From Limnanthes douglasii subsp. nivea (Eukaryota > Streptophyta > Magnoliopsida > Brassicales > Limnanthaceae), in the NCBI GenBank assembly GCA_036936605.1, contig JAUPFV010000005.1:124428453-124492452 (forward strand): DNA of 64,000 nt. The letters are read 5' to 3'. This document shows, piece by piece, positions 33,804-44,694 of the stretch. The notes under the pieces were generated by a model. The model saw only the letters and a list, made by a program, of their open reading frames with translations, did not search any database and had not been told where the DNA came from. The stretch's first letter is position 1; the number at the start of each line of letters is the position of its first letter. Made by a program: the position numbers and the translations under genes.

Positions 33804-34644
33804 TTGCAGATTTTAACATTAAATATAATGATTTTTTTACGGGTAAGTGGGTTTCAATAGGATTAGTGTTAGGAAGATAGGTTCACCGATTTTCTACTAA
33901 TATATTAATATATAAATCAGTTCCAAAAACATTTATCCCAATCTTAAACAAAGGTTGAACCTTTATTCATAGTGAATGCTTATAGTACTATATTTATGAT
34001 TAATCTAATTGGAAACTTAAACCATAAGTAATTTTAACCAAAATATCCAAACATTTTATTTTGAAGTTTTACGAAAGATCATCCCGTATGGTGACATGGA
34101 TTCTATTAAAATTATGTGGAACAAAAACTCTAGTTGTTTGTTGTTTGTAAACCGAATTTGTATTTTTCTAACTCTTGTTTTAAGTTTTATGGGTCGACGA
34201 GACCATTGGTAGCTGTTATGAGAAAATATAACAAAATAACGGCAAATAGAAATTTTATTGATCAAGAAAGAGAAGATACATATTATCAAGATCGTCCATT
34301 AATTTATACTCTTTTATGGCAGTTTTAAATCGCCACTCAGTACATTTATCCACCAATTATGCACGTAGATCAACATTAATGATAATGACCCTAAAATTAT
34401 GACCATCACTCTGATCTTCATGTGCTGTATGGGTTTACCTATCAACAATTATTGAATTAATCATAACCATATTCTTATTTACTTGCTTTGGTAATCGATC
34501 TCAATTGATCTGACAGTTGCATATTTGATCGTCGATTACCACTGTTTCAATTATAGCTTATGCTCGATTTTCACTTGCGCTCGGTCTCGACCGACGCTCG
34601 GTCTTTATCACTGTTCGATTTAGGCTCGAATGTTCAGATAAGGT
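33804..34644. other. No gene recognised
   Basis: Short open frames on both strands overlap each other and show no family pattern. This is the target sequence into which Tat-2 inserted. Confidence 0.4.
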
Positions 34645-35443
34645 TGGTGAGGTTAATTATCGTCTGAGGGTAGGCTTGTAATTTGTTGGATGTTTTGTGA
34701 AAGTATGTGGGTGTTTAATATTTAGAGTAGAGAGTAGAGGGAGAATTAAGTTGGCTGGTTGTAGTTAATTTTCATTACCCATAATTAATGCAGGTGGTTG
34801 GGTATTTATACCCTTACATTTTGGGCCCTTATGGGCTTTCGGGTCATGTTCAATGGACTCGGGTCATGTTTAAAGACCCATGAGCTCTAAGTAGGAGAAC
34901 AAGTAGCTTAGTCAAGAAGTGTTTAGGTTTTTTAGTACTTTTGTCATAGTTCGAACAGTCCCATTAGCTAGGTGTTCGAAGTGGTCTGTCCGGTCCGGAG
35001 AGCTAGGTCCGATCTGTCCCTGTCCGGTGAGTAGTCAGAATTCGGACTCATCAGGAGCCCTTTTTTTAGGTGTTTGTTCAGATATCTTTGTAAAAAACCT
35101 GAAAAACAGTCCCATGTGAGGGGTGGTTTTAATCCGGAGAGGTCTGTTTGTCTTATGGTTTTGTTCGGACTGATAAAGCTTCATGAATCTAAACGGTTTT
35201 GTGTCAGGGTTCATGGGACACGTGTCGCTTCGTGGTTGGTTGCCTCAGCCGTTTTTCACCTTGAATTTCGAACCCACCTTCTTCGAAAAACAACCTCTTA
35301 ATTAAAGGTGGTGACATCAGCACCGTCTTTAATCATTACCAATCTTTTCGAATTCTCCTAGGAATCAAACTCCTTTTTTAGATTCACTATAAATTCAAAC
35401 ATTTTCTACTGTTTCACCATCACTCTCATATTTACTCTGCACA
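34645..35443 (-). repeat. 3' LTR of Tat-2
   Basis: The outer edge is TG at 34645, where identity with the second LTR starts. The inner edge is placed at the CA at 35442-35443, next to a pyrimidine-rich stretch on + (AGCTTTCTCTCTCT) that would be the polypurine tract on -. Identity with the right-hand copy continues past this point to 36469, which I explain by a second partial copy there. An alternative is a 1.82-kb LTR. Confidence 0.75.
35388..35394 (+). promoter_or_regulatory. Antisense TATA box at the 3' LTR edge
   Basis: TATAAAT on + lies 105 bases upstream of the antisense start codon at 35493. It is conserved at 45439-45445 in the other LTR. It points away from the gag-pol TATA box, so the LTR carries two divergent promoters. 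Confidence 0.6.
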
Positions 35444-35492
35444 ACTTCTTAAAGCTTTCTCTCTCTAAAGCAAAAATTTACCCAGATAGTTT

Positions 35493-38449
35493 ATGTTTAC
35501 AGCGAGGAACGCTCTGATCAAAGGTGGGTGGCTCAACCTTTCTGAACTTGAAAAGGCGCAAAAGGTCGAAAGAGAAAGACGTATTGCAGCAGGATTACCC
35601 GTTTCGCCTGTTGACAGACCAATAACTTCAGCTACAGAGTCAGATCAAGGCTCTTCTTCCTCAAAAGGCATCAAGCCGAGAAAGTTATTCCACACTAATC
35701 TCTCCCCCATCATCTTTGGTTCTTCGGTTCAAGAATCGGAACCCACTGTTGAGCCAGGGGTAACTGTCACCAGTTTAAAAAAACCCTCCCCCTTCATAGC
35801 TATGGGGTCGGACACTGAGCACTCCCCTCAAAAGCTAGTTGACCGGAGACGAGGCCGGTTAGTTAAAGGCCAAGCTTCCAAGAGCACCCCCTCAAAATCA
35901 GGTGACAAAGATAGTAGGACAGGGCCAGAAGCGCCCATCAAAGTTCCCAAGGACAGGCTGCCCGGTCCGGAGGGCACTAGTCCAAGTCTTCGAAGAGAAG
36001 TATCTGCATCAGAGCCCCAATTGGAGGCCAGGAATCAAGGGGACACTGAATCCCATCAGTCCGAAGTTCAGGCTGAACCAGAGCTGAACCCTCCATCTAC
36101 TACTGCTACCGAAAACCCTTCATCAATTATGGAGGATGTAATGGAGGACTCTGTCGAAGAGGCTCCTTTTGAGTCTGAGCCCGCCGGTCAGACTAGTAGT
36201 GCTGTTGTTGCCAAAAAAGACAAAGGCAAAGAGAAGCTGTGTTTGAGGCATCCGGATCTGCCGGAGAGTCTTGAAGGAAGGGTGGGGCCCTGTTTTCACA
36301 AGGTCCAGGTTAAGTACCTCATCGCTCTGCAAAAAATCAATTACGCATTTATCCACACAGCTGAACTGGGCCGGATGCGTACGAAGTGGGGGATTCCAGA
36401 GAACGTGAAGATAAGGATCCCTATAAACCCAGAAACCCCCATGGATTGCAAATTAAGCGAGATTGTCATCTTCACAGAGCTATTCAATTGGGGACTTAGA
36501 TTCCCCCCGGACCCTGAAATTGTCAGAATACTTCCATCTGATAAAGCTCTGCCCGAGCCAACTGAGCCCTAATTCCTGGTACACCCTCATGGCCAGTATC
36601 ATGGCTTCAAGGCTCTCCGGGATTCCTCTACCAATGGAGGAGTTTGCTGCTGTAGCCAGCCTCTGCAGAAACCATCACATCCCCTTCTACCATTTCAATA
36701 TGGGGGATAACTTCAAAGCTGTGGACGACTTGCTGGATTCGGAGAGGAATTGGAAGTCCCAATTCCTGTTCGTAAGTGGTGCATGGGAGAATGGGCAGAA
36801 AATTAAGTCTGGTGTCAACCCAAGCCTTCTCACAAGCAGATAGAGGAGCGATCGTAAGTCTTCTACTTTACACTATTATCTTTTTTTTAAGTTAGTTTAA
36901 ATTAATTTGTTTCATTTTTGCCTTAGCAGAACTGCCCAAGGACTTCAGCGACCACCTGAAAACCGGGCAGGCCACTTGCACCAAGATCAATGCTTGGGCC
37001 GCTGAGAGATGGGGGAACCGGTTCCATGCTGCTTTTACTGGAGGCAACTTGGCAAGGTCTCACCTGTGGAACACCACAGGTCGGAGAGACTTAACTTGGG
37101 AAGAGCTCACCACTCAGCCTCCTCCGGATGTTGTGCTTAAAAGGACACATGAGCCAGATGGGTCACTCTACTTGCCAGGTCGGGCCAAAGCCCCGAGCAA
37201 GATGAAAAGCAAGAAGAAGGGCAAAAAAGTGGTTGGGGAAGCTAACCCTAGAGATGTGGAGGAAGGTGCTTCAATACATCCGCAGGGGCCAGTCCCTAGT
37301 CAGATTGATGCTGCTCTCCTGGAAGTAGTGGAGCAGGAGACTGAAAGGCAAGAAGTGCACTCCCCAGACCCTCCAAGGGCTCCCAAAAGAGATCGTAAAA
37401 GGGGAGGTGAAAGCAAAGACAGAGAGGCCAAGAAGAAGAAGACCTCTAAAGGTGACGAGCTCTCTCTCCGAATTTCAGAGCCTCCTCCCCATGTTGACCC
37501 CTCTGACCCAACACAAGCAGAAGAGATTCCTGGTGACTTCCAAACCGACGAGGTCGAAGGGGGAGATCTCAATATTAACGGGGTAGACATTACCGGTCTT
37601 GGTGGGCTTGGTGAGTACTTCATCAAACTTCCCAGAGACGATTTTGCCGGGCCTTACCCCCATCCGAGCACCTCAAACACAGTCACTTTCAATGGTAAGA
37701 CCTTTATCGTTTCAAGTGAAAGGGATGTCATAGCCCACTCTTTATTAAGTAATGTTCAGCCTGTACTTGCGTTGGAGAAACAAGTCCGAAATCAGGCAGA
37801 CATCATCAAAGATCTTAAGTCTGACAAAGAGAGGTTGTCCGATGACCTTCGTAACGCCACTTCAAATGCTGCCATTCTAAAGGAAGAAAACGAGGAGTTG
37901 AAGAGAAACCAAGAGGCAAGCACCACTAAAGTCACCACATTAGAGGACACCATCACAGAGCTCCGGGAGAAGCTGTCCGGACTGGAGAAAGATCTTGCCA
38001 CCTCAAAGGGAGAATCCAAGGCCAAAGACCAAATCATCACCAACTTGACTAATGACAAAATTTCTCTTGAGAATACAGTGTCCAAGGCTGCCGAGGAGAA
38101 AGCTACTTTGCTAAGGGAGCAGGAGGCCAAGATTCAAGCCAAGATCGACACTTATGCCAACAATGTGATCGACACCCAGGAGGAAATGTATGCCAAGGTG
38201 AGGTCTGACATGGTTCTACTCTTCCACGAGAAGTTTCCGAAGAGGAAACTAGGGGATTTATGGCTTCATGTTGAGTCTGACGACCTCCCGTATCATACAA
38301 TGGCTGAAGGCGACAAGCATGGTTACTCCAGTGCCTCCTCATCGGATGATGAAGAACACATCGAGGAGAGCCCCAACGAAGAGAAAGGTGATCTCAAAGG
38401 GAAGAAAAAGACAGATGAAGGTGAGCCATCTTCAAAGGCTCAATCTTAA
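35493..38449 (+). CDS. Tat-2 antisense gene (gypsy-type transposon protein, coiled coil)
   Basis: Encoded opposite to gag-pol between integrase and 3' LTR. The first exon starts MFTARNALIKGGWLNLSELE and has a long Ser/Pro/Glu-rich part, then a conserved domain: MRTKWGIPENVKIRIPINPE, FTELFNWGLRFPPDPEI, QLSPNSWYTLMASIMASRL and WKSQFLFVSGAWENG. This follows the pattern of the plant 'putative gypsy type transposon' family. A one-base frame change lies near 36555. An intron (about 36854-36926) separates exon 2, which resumes ELPKDFSDHLKTGQATCTKI. Exon 2 has a basic nuclear-localisation-like stretch (KRDRKRGGESKDREAKKKKT) and a coiled coil of about 130 residues, then an acidic Ser-rich tail. Related genes are in Tat-3 and Tat-4. 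Function unknown; nuclear location is inferred. Confidence 0.75.
36854..36926 (+). other. Probable intron in the Tat-2 antisense gene
   Basis: GTAAGT at 36854 and, after a T-rich tract, TTAG at 36923-36926 (a second acceptor, CAG, ends at 36929). Coding similarity to the Tat-3 antisense gene resumes right after it. The reading frames on the two sides do not join perfectly in this copy, consistent with the frame change upstream or a slightly different acceptor. Confidence 0.6.
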
Positions 38450-38990
38450 CTCATGATTTACTTTTTACTTGTTTACCCAAACTAAAGTCCTTGGATGGCC
38501 AAGGCACTCTTTTTTGTAATTGTGTCCGGTATCTGACCGGATAGGTTTTTGTTCTATTTTGACAATTCAAAAGTCCTTGGAAGGCCAAGGCACTTTAAGT
38601 TATTTTAATGAATATTTTCGTTTTGTGCAATTCTCATATTCTTTCATTGTTTGTTCCAATTTTGATGGCTAGAGTTTAAACAGCCTCTAGTTATTTTATA
38701 GTGAGAGTGTTTAAATTCTCCGGCTAGAGTTTAAATAGCCCTTAGTTATTTCATAGTGAGAGTGTTTAAATTCTCCGATGACGAATATTTAAGTGGTCAT
38801 CACTCTTTTATTTCAATCCGGATAGTTTGACAAATGATAAAACTTAAAACACTTCAATTTTTTTTTAATAAGGCATCAAATTTTATTAAAAAGCCCGGAC
38901 TCCTCTTTAAAACCTCCCCGTGCCACCAGAGAGGAAAGAGTATGCCCCCAAATATTTACATGGATGTTTAAACAAGTAAATATTTACACA
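38450..38990. repeat. Repeats in the region between the two convergent genes of Tat-2
   Basis: A 55-bp unit starting GGCTAGAGTTTAAA is repeated at 38667 and 38722. Separately, AAGTCCTTGGATGGCCAAGG and AAGTCCTTGGAAGGCCAAGG occur about 85 bases apart (near 38486 and 38570). This is where the 3' end of the antisense gene meets the 3' end of pol. Confidence 0.8.
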
Positions 38991-40096
38991 AATGCTACTC
39001 CAAATACATCCGGAGATGTTCGATATTCTAAGGGTGAGTCAAAACTCTTCCATCCTTGTCTTCTAGCCAATATGTTCCAGGTTTATGCCTTTCAACAACC
39101 ATATAAGGTCCTTCCCAAGTTGGGGCCAATTTTCCGAACAGCTTTTATTTAGTGTGTAAGAAGACTTTCCTCAACACCTTGTCTCCTGGTTGGAAATCTC
39201 TTCTTTTAACTCTGGAAGCAAATCTGCTTCTCATCAAACCCTAATAATGTGCAACTCTAAGGTGAGCTTTAACTCGTCTTTCTTCTACCAGATCGAGCTG
39301 ACCTCTGATTGCCACCTCGTTAGCGCGTTCAGAGAAGTTGTGAACGCGAAATGATGGGAGAGTTGCTTCTATGGGAGCTACTGCATCCATCCCATAGACC
39401 AAAGCAAAGGGTGACTCTTGTGTTGCAGCCCCAGGTGTTGTCCGGTAGGCCCACAAGACCTCTTGTAAATAGCTAGGCCACTTCCCAACAGCCCCTTCCA
39501 AATTCTTCTTCAAATCGGACAGTATAGTTCTATTAGCCACTTCGACTTGTCCATTTGCTTGTGGGTGTAAAGGCAAAGAGAAACAATGTTGTATACCCCT
39601 TGAGGCACAGAAACTCTCCATTTCCCTATTGTCGAACTGTGGCCCATTGTCTGTTGTTATCTTTTGTGGGACACCAAATCTGTAACAAATGTTGGATAGA
39701 ATGAATTTTATGACAACTTTTGATGTTGTTCCTGCTAGAGGGGCAGCTTCAATCCATTTTGAAAAGTAATCTATAGCAACAATTATAGTTTTGCGCCCTC
39801 CGGATGCCATAGGGAGAGGCCCTACTAAATCCAACCCCCATCGAGCAAAAGGTATAGGCTCAGAAATCGACTCTAAAGGAATGGCTGGGACATGAATTTC
39901 ATTGATGTACCTCTGGCATGGGTCATACCTTTTTACCATTTCCTTAGCATCTTTCATGATAGATGGCCAATAGTAACCGGCCAGTAAAACTCTTCTTGTT
40001 AAAGCCCTGAATCCACAATGGGCTGATCCCTCACCATCATGTAGTTCAGAGAGGACTACTTGAGACACTTCATCCCCCAAACATCACAATAGAGGT
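38990..40096 (-). pseudogene. Tat-2 integrase
   Basis: Joins the DNA copy to the host chromosome. The open part 39241-40080 begins after a frame change in an A run near 40110 and an opal codon near 40091. It shows the zinc-binding region (HDGEGSAHCGF, then KRYDPCQRY; the first of the paired Cys is Tyr-Asp-Pro here) and the core with VAIDYFSKWIEAAPL (Asp), ITTDNGPQFDN (Asp) and HPQANGQVEVANRT (Glu), all three catalytic residues present. A TAG at 39241-39243 interrupts the frame, after which MRSRFASRVKRRDFQPGDKV and LAPTWEGPYMVVE can be read to about 39000. A further stop follows. Confidence 0.85.
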
Positions 40097-40837
40097 TTAC
40101 TGTAAGACTTTTTTATATAAAACGTCTCTCAATATGATGAAACCACGAGCCTTGTGTTTCAATGTTCTGGCTAGTGATTTATCTGGAGGCACGATACCAT
40201 CAGAGAGGTATTGCAGGAGAGGAAACCTCCAGTCCTGAGGTTGTTTCACATGTACTTCAAAAATTTCCTCTCCTGTACCCATATTAAGTTGAATGGAGGG
40301 GCTTTCCAGCACATGGATCCATGGATATGACTCCGTGTATGCTATGGTTGCCAATGAGTCTGCTAGCTCATTTTCTGTCTGGGGTATATGTTCATAAGCA
40401 ACACTTTTAAACTTGAGTGCTTCATTTTTAAGGAGTAAATATTTCACAAGCTGCTCCTTTTTAGCCTCAGATTGGCATTGGGCATGGTGGATAAGAAGCT
40501 GAGAGTCACTTAGTAGCCTGACCCTCTTAGCCCCACAGATGTAGGCTAACTTTAAACCAACTATAGCCGCTTCGTACTCGGACTCATTATTGGATGCCCT
40601 GAAAGCAAAACATATAGCTTGGTACATTTTGTCACCATATGGAGAAGTCAAACACACCCCGGCACCACATCCCATAGTGCTAGATCCACCATCTGTTCGG
40701 ACGACCCATACCTTTCTATCTTTTATGTCCGTAGCCTGCTCCGAATCTCTGTCGGAGTGAAATTCAACCAAAAAATCAGCCACAGCTTGGGCCTTAACTG
40801 CTGTTCGAGGAGCAAAATCTATGTCAAAATCTCCCAG
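40097..40837 (-). CDS. Tat-2 second, archaeal-type RNase H
   Basis: This is the extra RNase H that defines the Tat lineage, lying after the ordinary RNase H and before integrase. It carries WVVRTDGGSSTMGCGAGV (first Asp), RASNNESEYEAAIVGLKLA (Glu), RVRLLSDSQLL (Asp) and ENELADSLA (last Asp), so all catalytic positions are intact. It is in the same frame as the upstream RT, separated only by the amber codon at 40838-40840, and runs into a short linker (ARGFIILRDVLYKK) before the integrase frame change. Confidence 0.85.
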   Translation of the reverse strand: MGDFDIDFAPRTAVKAQAVADFLVEFHSDRDSEQATDIKDRKVWVVRTDGGSSTMGCGAGVCLTSPYGDKMYQAICFAFRASNNESEYEAAIVGLKLAYICGAKRVRLLSDSQLLIHHAQCQSEAKKEQLVKYLLLKNEALKFKSVAYEHIPQTENELADSLATIAYTESYPWIHVLESPSIQLNMGTGEEIFEVHVKQPQDWRFPLLQYLSDGIVPPDKSLARTLKHKARGFIILRDVLYKKVLQ

Positions 40838-42290
40838 CTATACTGACCATTTAGTCATCCTACTTGAGATGTCTTCCTTTTGGAGGACGTTCTTCAAGGG
40901 ATAAGAAGTCCGGACGATGATAGGATGAGCCTGGAAATAAGGCCTCATCTTTCTTGCAGCTATTACCAGGGCTAACGCCAATTTATCGAGTTTCAAGTAA
41001 CGCCTTTCTGCATCTATCAAACTTTTTCTAACGTAATACACCGAATAGGGATAACTATCCACTTCTCTTACCAACACAACACTGATGGCACAACTTGAAA
41101 CTGCCAAATATACGAGGAGTGTCTCCCCGTCAACTGGTTTAAACAAAGTTCTGGGGGAGGACAAGTGCTTCTTGATCTCATTAAAAGCCTCATCGCACTG
41201 TGAGGTCCAATCGAATCCCTTTGCACCCTTCAAGGTTTGAAAGAACGGGGCGCACCTGTCCGAAGACCTTGAGATAAATCTGTTTAAAGAAGCTAATCTC
41301 CCCGTTAGTCGCTGTACTTCTTTAACATTTCGAGGAGGCTCCATCTGGAATAGAGCATTAAGCTGATCCGGATCGGGCTGTATCCCATGTTCACTTATAA
41401 TATAGCCTAGAAACTTCCCGGACTGCACTCCGAACACACATTTTTCTGGGTTTAACTTTAAATTCACTTTTACTAAGTTGGCAAAAGTTTCTTGAAGGTC
41501 TGCCAAATGCAATTGCTCATCCACACTCTTCACCATCATGTCATCGATGTATACTTCCATATTCCTTCCAATCTGATCAGCAAAAGCTTTGTTGACCAAT
41601 CTCTGATAGGTAGCCCCAACATTTTTCAACCCAAATGGCATTACTTTGTAGCAATGAAGACCCCTGTCAGTGACAAATGTAGTATGCTCTTGATCCTTTG
41701 GATCTACCTGGATCTGATTGTATCCAGAGAAGGCATCCATAAAGGATAGCAGCTTGTTCCCAGAGGTGGAGTCTACTAACTGATCAATCCGGGGGACTGG
41801 ATACAAATCTTTTGGGCAAACTCTATTGAGATCTGTGAAGTCAATGCACATGCGCCACTTGCCAATTTTCTTTTTCACCAGGACCGGAATGGCAGTCCAC
41901 AAAGGATATTGAGACTCTTTAATATGCCCCATCTTTGTGAGTCTGTCAACCTCTTGCACAATGATATCAGCCTTCTCCTTAGAAAAAGCTCTTCTCTTTT
42001 GAACCACTGGTGCTATGTCTTTCCGGACGGATAGGTGATGTGATATTACTTCTGATGGAACCCTAGTAACATCAGCATTGCACCAAGCAAAAATGTGCTG
42101 ATGGTTCTTCAAAAACTTTATCATTTCGCCTTTCAGACCGGGTGGCATTTTGGACCCTATCTTAACACTTTTTCCCTCTTCTAGACAATGTGTCTCCACC
42201 TCTTCGACTGGTATTAACACTCGAGGGGCCTCTCTGGGGTCATCAATTTCACCCTCAGCCCCAGAAAGCCCCTCAAATTACTATTGCTCG
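40838..42290 (-). CDS. Tat-2 reverse transcriptase and RNase H
   Basis: Open from about 42290 (EGEIDDPREAPRVLIPVEEV) to an amber codon at 40838-40840. RT motifs in order: WTAIPVLVKKKIGKWRMCID, FTDLNRVCPKDLYPVPRID, LLSFMDAFSGYNQI (motif A), VMPFGLKNVGATYQRL, MEVYIDDMMVKS (catalytic YIDD) and KFLGYIIS. The attached RNase H region has LLVYLAVSSCAISVVL, YYVRKSL, EKRYLKL-like AERRYLKLDKLALALVIAAR and SSRMTKWSV. It lies in a different frame from gag-protease; the change happens within about 42230-42290. Confidence 0.9.
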
Positions 42291-44667
42291 TTAATACGAA
42301 TTGCCCCAGTGTTCGGGGAGCCAGAGCTGTAGCATAACATTCTCTTGCAACCTTTTGACTGCTCCAGACGACTCCCACCTGTCCCTGAACATCATATTTC
42401 AAACACTGGTGGATTGTTGAAGCCACTGCATGCATCCTAGAGAGCCAAGACCTCCTTAGAATAGCATTATAGCAAGTGGGACAATCCACCACGATAAAAA
42501 GTATCCTGACCATTTTCTTGAAAGGGCCCTTGCCCAATAGAACTTCCTCTTTGAACTCTCCGATTACATCTGCTGATTTGCCAGTAAAGCTCATAATTGA
42601 TCTGTCCGAACTCTGAATTACAGCTGGATTTTTCATTCTCTTGTATGTAGTAAAGAAAAGGATATTGGCTGAGCTTCCACTATCCACCAGAATTCGTCTT
42701 ATGTCATTGCCCCCAATAGATGCTCCTATGACAACAACATCCTCATGAGGGCCAGCTATATCTCTTAAATCATCTCCATCAAAGACAATGAAGGGGAATG
42801 AATTTTGTGACTGATAGGAAGTCATGCCTCCTTCTAGTTGGGTGGCTAAAGTGTGTACATGCCTCTTCCTTGAAGAAGCAGTAGGAGCTGTCATAATATC
42901 CCCTCCGAAAATTGTAAGTGACTCAAAAAACTTAATGAGCCCGGAGACCGTCCTAGAACATTCCTCAATTGCACCTACTCTGTTTCGAGTTGGATCAGGA
43001 TCCAAGTACTCAGATTCCACATCAAACCTCTCAATTATAACCATGGCTCCTTCCGGAGCAGTGTTACTTGGACCAACCCGGTGAGTATTGTCAGGCCTGT
43101 TACCTCCTCTTCTTTTGACATAATCCCCCAGCTTTCCCCTTTCGATTAAGTTCTGAACCTCTTGTTTCAATGCTATACAATCATCGGTGGTATGGCCAAT
43201 ATCATCGTGATATTGGCAAAAAGAGTTATTGCGATGCTCTCTAGGAGATTGCAATGTGGCTGGTCTTCTATAGTGCACCTCCTCCTTTGTTTTATCATAA
43301 ATGGTGGCCACACTTTCTTTCAATTCTGCGAACCACTCCGGTTGGACCCATGGCCCTCTCTTGTTTCTGGATTGTTGACTCTGAGCAGGAGCAGCTGGCT
43401 GAGACTGAGCTTTGGCCCTACCATGCCCCTATCCGGTCTCCTTTGCCTTGTTTCCGGACTGATTCTGATTGGGATTTGGTGTCACCGGGGTAGACCTCAC
43501 CTGCCTGTGCACCCTGGTTTTCTTCGTTTCATCGACATTAATCTGTTTTCCAACCTGATTCAGCAACCCTCCCCATGTCATGGCCTTCTTCCTGGTCACT
43601 GAATCAGCCAAATTGCCAGGGTTCAAGCCCTGTCTTAGAGATGCTATTGCTACCTGTTCGAAGCAATCAGCTAGCCCATTCTTGGTATTCACAAAACGAC
43701 TTATATATTCTTTTAAGGACTCATTTGGTTCATGGGCACAATGGATTATTGTGTCTCCATTTCCCTTTAGCTCTTTACTCCCTACGAACTGCATTCGAAA
43801 GGCCACCCAAAAAGTATCAAAATTCCTGATACAACCCTGTGGCAGACTGTTATACCATTTTAGACCACTCCCCGTAAATGATTGGGAGAAGGCTCTGCAA
43901 AGTAGCTTATCATCGTCGTCAAAGTTCATCATGAAGTTTTTAAACTGTTCCAAATGGTTGTCCGGATCGGTACTGCCATCGTACTTTTCCATTTTAGTGC
44001 TGTCAAACCTCTTAGGGAGGTTTCCGGACATAATTTTGGAAGATAATGGAGATTGCCTCCAATTTCTACCACGACTGAACACAGTATCCTCATTGGGAGT
44101 CGCAAAGATACCTGGTTCATCGTGAAAAGCGAAAGGATCCATCAGCATCCGAACCACATGCCTCCGGCTATGAGATGATCCTTTACCAATATTCCTCTTT
44201 ATCTTTCCATGTCTACCCCTTTTTCTGGAATACTTTTTAATCTGTTTTTTCTTCTTTTTAGTTCGACCCTCATCGCTGCTAGAGGATAAGGATGCTTCAA
44301 CGCCTTCATCGTCCGAAGAACTATCAGAAGATTCTGAGCTTGAGTCAGAGCTCTCCACTAGCTTAGACCGGTGAGACTTTTTGGAGCTGGCATGAGTTTT
44401 TTTGGTACTCATATGAGTCTTTGAAGGCTCATGCTCCCTAGGGTTATCGGTGTGATGAGCAACTGATGCTTTGGACTTTTCTTTCATGCCCATCTTAGCC
44501 TTTTTTTCCCTCAGAGATTCTATCTCACCCTTCTGCCAATCGCGCTCTTCGATAGTGTATTCATCATTTTCACCCACCACTTTGAGCAGAGCTGGTGGTA
44601 CTTCCGGGGCGTCCGGATTCATTCGGACTGACTTTTCTTGCTGGTTTTGAATGCTTGATTCAGGCAC
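42214..44667 (-). pseudogene. Tat-2 gag-protease, one amber codon
   Basis: One frame of 818 codons interrupted once, by TAG at 43429-43431. N-terminal half: charged, His/Ser/Lys-rich, with a run of SSDSSSESSDSSSDDE. The capsid-like domain follows: LPKRFDSTKMEKYDGSTDPD, HLEQFKNFMMNFDDDD, WYNSLPQGCIRNFDTFWVAF, FVGSKELKGNGDTI and ASLRQGLNPGNLADS. After the amber codon come a zinc knuckle FCQYHDDIGHTTDDC (CX2HX4HX4C form typical of Tat gags), then the aspartic protease with ILVDSGSSANILF and a WLSRMHAVAS stretch. Translation runs toward pol in another frame. Confidence 0.85.
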
Positions 44668-44673
44668 CTTCTC

Positions 44674-44691
44674 CTCCCACTGTGGTCGCCA
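44674..44691 (-). other. Primer binding site of Tat-2
   Basis: TGGCGACCACAGTGGGAG on -, three bases after the LTR end. Same type as Tat-1. Confidence 0.8.
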
Positions 44692-44694
44692 ATT

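Noticed and set aside
34919..35301. Short + strand ORFs in the LTR (starting MFRFFSTFVIVRT and MFRYLCKKPEKQ), repeated at 44969-45315
   Set aside because: They recur only because the LTR is duplicated, they lie upstream of the antisense TATA box, and they show no family pattern.
43162..44125. Several + strand ORFs of 80-181 codons opposite Tat-2 gag
   Set aside because: Mirror frames of the gag-protease coding strand; no domain pattern of their own.
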